From the NCBI GenBank assembly GCA_902463875.1, contig CABQHR010000088.1, forward strand, positions 1-7,225: a stretch of 7,225 nt of DNA, written 5' to 3'. Both the position numbers and the translations under genes were made by a program. The first letter of the stretch is position 1. Each line of letters begins with the position of its first letter. Of this stretch, positions 5,739 to 7,225 are shown in pieces. The notes below the pieces were generated by a model. That model ran no database searches. It had not been told where the DNA came from and saw only the letters and a program-made list of their open reading frames with translations. Origin of the DNA: an uncultured Collinsella sp. Its GTDB lineage: Bacteria > Actinomycetota > Coriobacteriia > Coriobacteriales > Coriobacteriaceae.

Positions 5739-6104
5739 CTATTCGCAGATATGACTCATGCCCTGGTTAAGCATGGTGTAGACGTGATCGTCGGCGAGCG
5801 AGTAGAGAATGTTGCGGCCGTCGCGGCGGAACTTGACCAGGTGCGACTGCTTAAGCGTGCGCAGCTGGTGCGATACTGCCGACTGCGAGGTTGCGGTCGC
5901 CTCGGCGATGTCGGCCACGCAGAGCTCGCGGCCCATGAGGGCATAGAGAATCTTGATGCGCGTGGTGTCGCTGAAGACCTTGAACAGGTCGGCAAGGTCG
6001 TAGAGAAGCTCCTCGTCGGGAAGGTCCTCGGGCGAGCAGGTGGTGGGGACGATCGGCTCGGTGGCCTCGATGCCAGTCTTTGTTTCATCAGCGTGGCTGC
6101 TCAT
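5739..6104 (-). CDS. ArsR-family metal-sensing repressor, SmtB/ZiaR-like
   Basis: Dimeric winged-helix repressor that leaves DNA on binding Zn(II) or a similar ion. Residues about 34-121 form the ArsR domain; recognition helix SQSAVSHQLRTL at 73-84 and wing KFRRDGRNILYSL at 91-103 are very close to SmtB. The helix-5 zinc ligands of SmtB (Asp104, His106, His117, Glu120) line up with Asp105, His107, His118 and Glu121 at identical spacing. The helix-3 motif is ELCVADI (60-66): only the first Cys of the CadC-type ELCVCD pair is present, so a CadC-like helix-3 site is unlikely. Cys23 and Cys120 are extra thiols. The 121-aa length matches SmtB. AAAGGA (6112-6117) lies 7 nt before ATG. Its own promoter contains the likely operator, implying autoregulation; the HMA and ATPase genes downstream are the expected regulon. 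Zinc specificity is inferred from ligands, not shown. Confidence 0.92.
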   Translation of the reverse strand: MSSHADETKTGIEATEPIVPTTCSPEDLPDEELLYDLADLFKVFSDTTRIKILYALMGRELCVADIAEATATSQSAVSHQLRTLKQSHLVKFRRDGRNILYSLADDHVYTMLNQGMSHICE

Positions 6105-6117
6105 TGCAATATCCTTT

Positions 6118-6174
6118 CATATGAACATGCGCTCATATAACTTACTTCCGATTATATGAGCGCATGTTCATATG
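6118..6174. promoter_or_regulatory. Paired ArsR-type operator: two 23-nt exact inverted copies
   Basis: The segment 6118-6140 is the exact reverse complement of 6152-6174, with an 11-nt spacer. Each arm is also an imperfect palindrome, ATATGA-N8-TCATAT (6119-6138 and 6154-6173), the shape expected for an ArsR/SmtB dimer. The right arm fills the promoter spacer; the left arm lies just after the expected transcription start and abuts the ribosome binding site. Two repressor dimers could bind, or the transcript could include only the left arm. The similar site at 5380-5399 supports a shared regulator. Confidence 0.85.
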
Positions 6175-6178
6175 TCAA
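6151..6178 (-). promoter_or_regulatory. Consensus sigma-70-type promoter of the ArsR/HMA/ATPase module
   Basis: On the - strand TTGACA (6178-6173) and TATAAT (6156-6151) both match the housekeeping consensus fully, with a 16-nt spacer. The start point would fall near 6144, about 40 nt before the repressor ATG. The right operator arm covers the spacer and touches both hexamers, so repressor binding should directly exclude RNA polymerase. Confidence 0.82.
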
Positions 6179-6285
6179 TATAATTCGTGAAATATTTTGC
6201 TATCGAATGGCCCTAGAGGCGGTTAAGGGCGCTGGTTGGTGCTGATAAGGCCGCCGATGCCAACGAGGGTACCTTAGCGACGTGC
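6179..6285. other. Intergenic stretch without recognisable features
   Basis: Between the ArsR promoter and the exonuclease terminator I see no plausible gene, RNA or further operator copy. The first 25 nt are AT-rich and could serve as an upstream promoter element. Likewise, 6333-6419, between that terminator and the exonuclease stop codon, shows nothing recognisable. Confidence 0.5.
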
Positions 6286-6320
6286 AAAAACGGGCCGATA
6301 TCCACTTGGATATCGGCCCG
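6286..6320 (-). terminator. Rho-independent terminator after the exonuclease gene
   Basis: CGGGCCGATATCC (6291-6303) and its exact reverse complement (6308-6320) form a 13-bp stem with a 4-nt loop. On the - strand it is followed by TTTTT (6290-6286). An outer 7-bp complement (AGCGACG at 6276-6282 with CGTCGCT at 6326-6332) could extend it. It lies 100 nt past the exonuclease stop codon and insulates the metal-responsive promoter at 6178. There is no T-tract on the + strand. Confidence 0.88.
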
Positions 6321-6419
6321 CATTGCGTCGCTTGAGAAGGACGTCTCGGCGTGTCGCTTTTGCGCGGGGCGATATGGTCCGGCAAATATTGCTCGCGGAT
6401 GGCGCCTCTGCCTGGCAAC

Positions 6420-7225
6420 CTACTTGGCAAACAGGTTCTTGAGGTTGAACTCGGCCTGGACGGTACGGAGCATGAGGTCGGTGTCGTCGAGGCCCAGGTG
6501 CTGCTCGTTGGCGTCGGCGGCGAGGGTGCCGCGTCGACGGGCCCAGTTTTCGAGCGCGGCGGGCGCGGACTCGCGGGGGAGCGAGCGCACGTCGGCGTCC
6601 AGGCTGCGGCAGATCTGGCGCGAGTCGATGACGATGATCTTGCCGGCACGGCGCGCCTCGGCGTAGCCGTCCAGGTGAATCTTGAACCAGCTGTCCTCAA
6701 AGGCAGCGTTGTGCGCCATGTACGGATACTTCTTCATGAGCTTGAGCAGCTGCTTTTGCAGCTCTTTGTTCTCGCGGAAGGGCGTTTTGCCGTCGATGTC
6801 GTCCCAGGTGATGTGGTGGATATTCGACAGCGGCACATCCTCACCGCGATAGATGTCGGGCAGACCGCAATAGTGCGCTTCGGCGTCGTGCGGGACGGCG
6901 TCGCTCGTGAGGTCCATGATCTCCCAACCCACGTTGATGATATAGCCGCGCTCAGGCGCACGGCCGGTGGTCTCGATGTCGATGCCCAGCACGGTGCCCT
7001 GGATGGGCTTGCGGGCGTAGGCCACGCCGAGTGCGTCGCGGTCGCCGCGGATCTCGCGCATGACGGACGCGGCAGTGCGCTTTTGCATCTTGCCGATGGC
7101 GGCACAGGTGTCGGCGTCGGACAAGCCGCGCGAAAGCGTCGCGGGCGTCACGTTGCGCAGGCGCGCCTCGCCAATCTGGTCGCACAGGTCGCGGTTGCGG
7201 TCGGCCAGGTCGCGCACGGTGGCAA
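6420..7225 (-). CDS. DEDDh 3'-5' exonuclease-domain protein, 5' end missing
   Basis: Nuclease of the RNase T / DNA polymerase III epsilon fold, which removes nucleotides from DNA or RNA 3' ends using two metal ions. Residues are counted from the GTG at 7217-7215; the frame stays open to the right edge with no stop, so the true start is probably outside. ExoI is GIDIETTG (78-85; Asp80, Glu82). ExoII is HNAAFEDSW (169-177), where the usual Asp position holds Glu174 with Asp175 next to it. ExoIII is HLGLDD (240-245; His240, Asp245), giving the DEDDh class. The roughly 70 residues before ExoI are charged and helical-looking and match no domain I know. The protein ends soon after ExoIII, so it is not a full polymerase subunit. 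The substrate is unknown. A terminator lies 100 nt downstream and nothing links the gene to the metal module. Confidence 0.85.
   Translation of the reverse strand, partial: ATVRDLADRNRDLCDQIGEARLRNVTPATLSRGLSDADTCAAIGKMQKRTAASVMREIRGDRDALGVAYARKPIQGTVLGIDIETTGRAPERGYIINVGWEIMDLTSDAVPHDAEAHYCGLPDIYRGEDVPLSNIHHITWDDIDGKTPFRENKELQKQLLKLMKKYPYMAHNAAFEDSWFKIHLDGYAEARRAGKIIVIDSRQICRSLDADVRSLPRESAPAALENWARRRGTLAADANEQHLGLDDTDLMLRTVQAEFNLKNLFAK

Noticed and set aside
6200..6700. 166-aa - strand open frame overlapping the exonuclease end and the terminator
   Set aside because: Its sequence is low-complexity Ser/Arg/Pro/Thr, it is out of frame with the exonuclease domain, and it reads through a strong terminator.

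Overview
The window looks like chromosomal DNA of a high-GC actinobacterium. Protein style, high GC and G/C-ending codons and GGGGAC-type intergenic repeats suggest a gut Coriobacteriia, perhaps Collinsella. That assignment is inferred from recall, with no search behind it. No rRNA, tRNA, CRISPR array, transposase or phage gene was found.

Left part (1-2675, + strand): the 3' part of an ABC-F ATPase gene of the Uup/EttA type is followed 6 nt later by a Cof-type HAD phosphatase gene. Their transcript probably ends at a strong hairpin plus T-tract at 2640-2675. Next comes a short DtxR/MntR-family metalloregulator gene (2805-3182, +), preceded by an array of related short motifs that may be its operator. 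A 131-nt, almost fully self-complementary hairpin (3261-3391) fills most of the gap between this gene and the convergent ATPase gene.

Central part (3405-6178, - strand): a zinc/cadmium resistance module. In transcription order it has an SmtB/ZiaR-like ArsR repressor, a 72-aa free-standing heavy-metal-associated (HMA) protein, and a ZntA/CadA-type P1B-2 ATPase. The ATPase has no HMA domain of its own and carries a lysine-rich N-terminal tail. The repressor gene has a promoter with consensus hexamers TTGACA and TATAAT. An operator-like palindrome lies in the spacer, and an exact inverted copy lies between the promoter and the ribosome binding site. A third related site lies just upstream of the ATPase gene. 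The simplest model is that metal-free repressor shuts the module, Zn(II)/Cd(II) binding releases it, the HMA protein handles or delivers metal, and the ATPase exports it.

Right part (6286-7225, - strand): a DEDDh 3'-5' exonuclease-domain gene enters from the right edge and ends at 6420. A 13-bp perfect hairpin with a T5 tract lies about 100 nt downstream and separates it from the metal module.

No wholly new system is evident. The points most worth checking are the operator layout (including one copy whose promoter-like hexamers point the wrong way), the split HMA/ATPase arrangement, the 131-nt hairpin and the tandem motif array before the DtxR-like gene.
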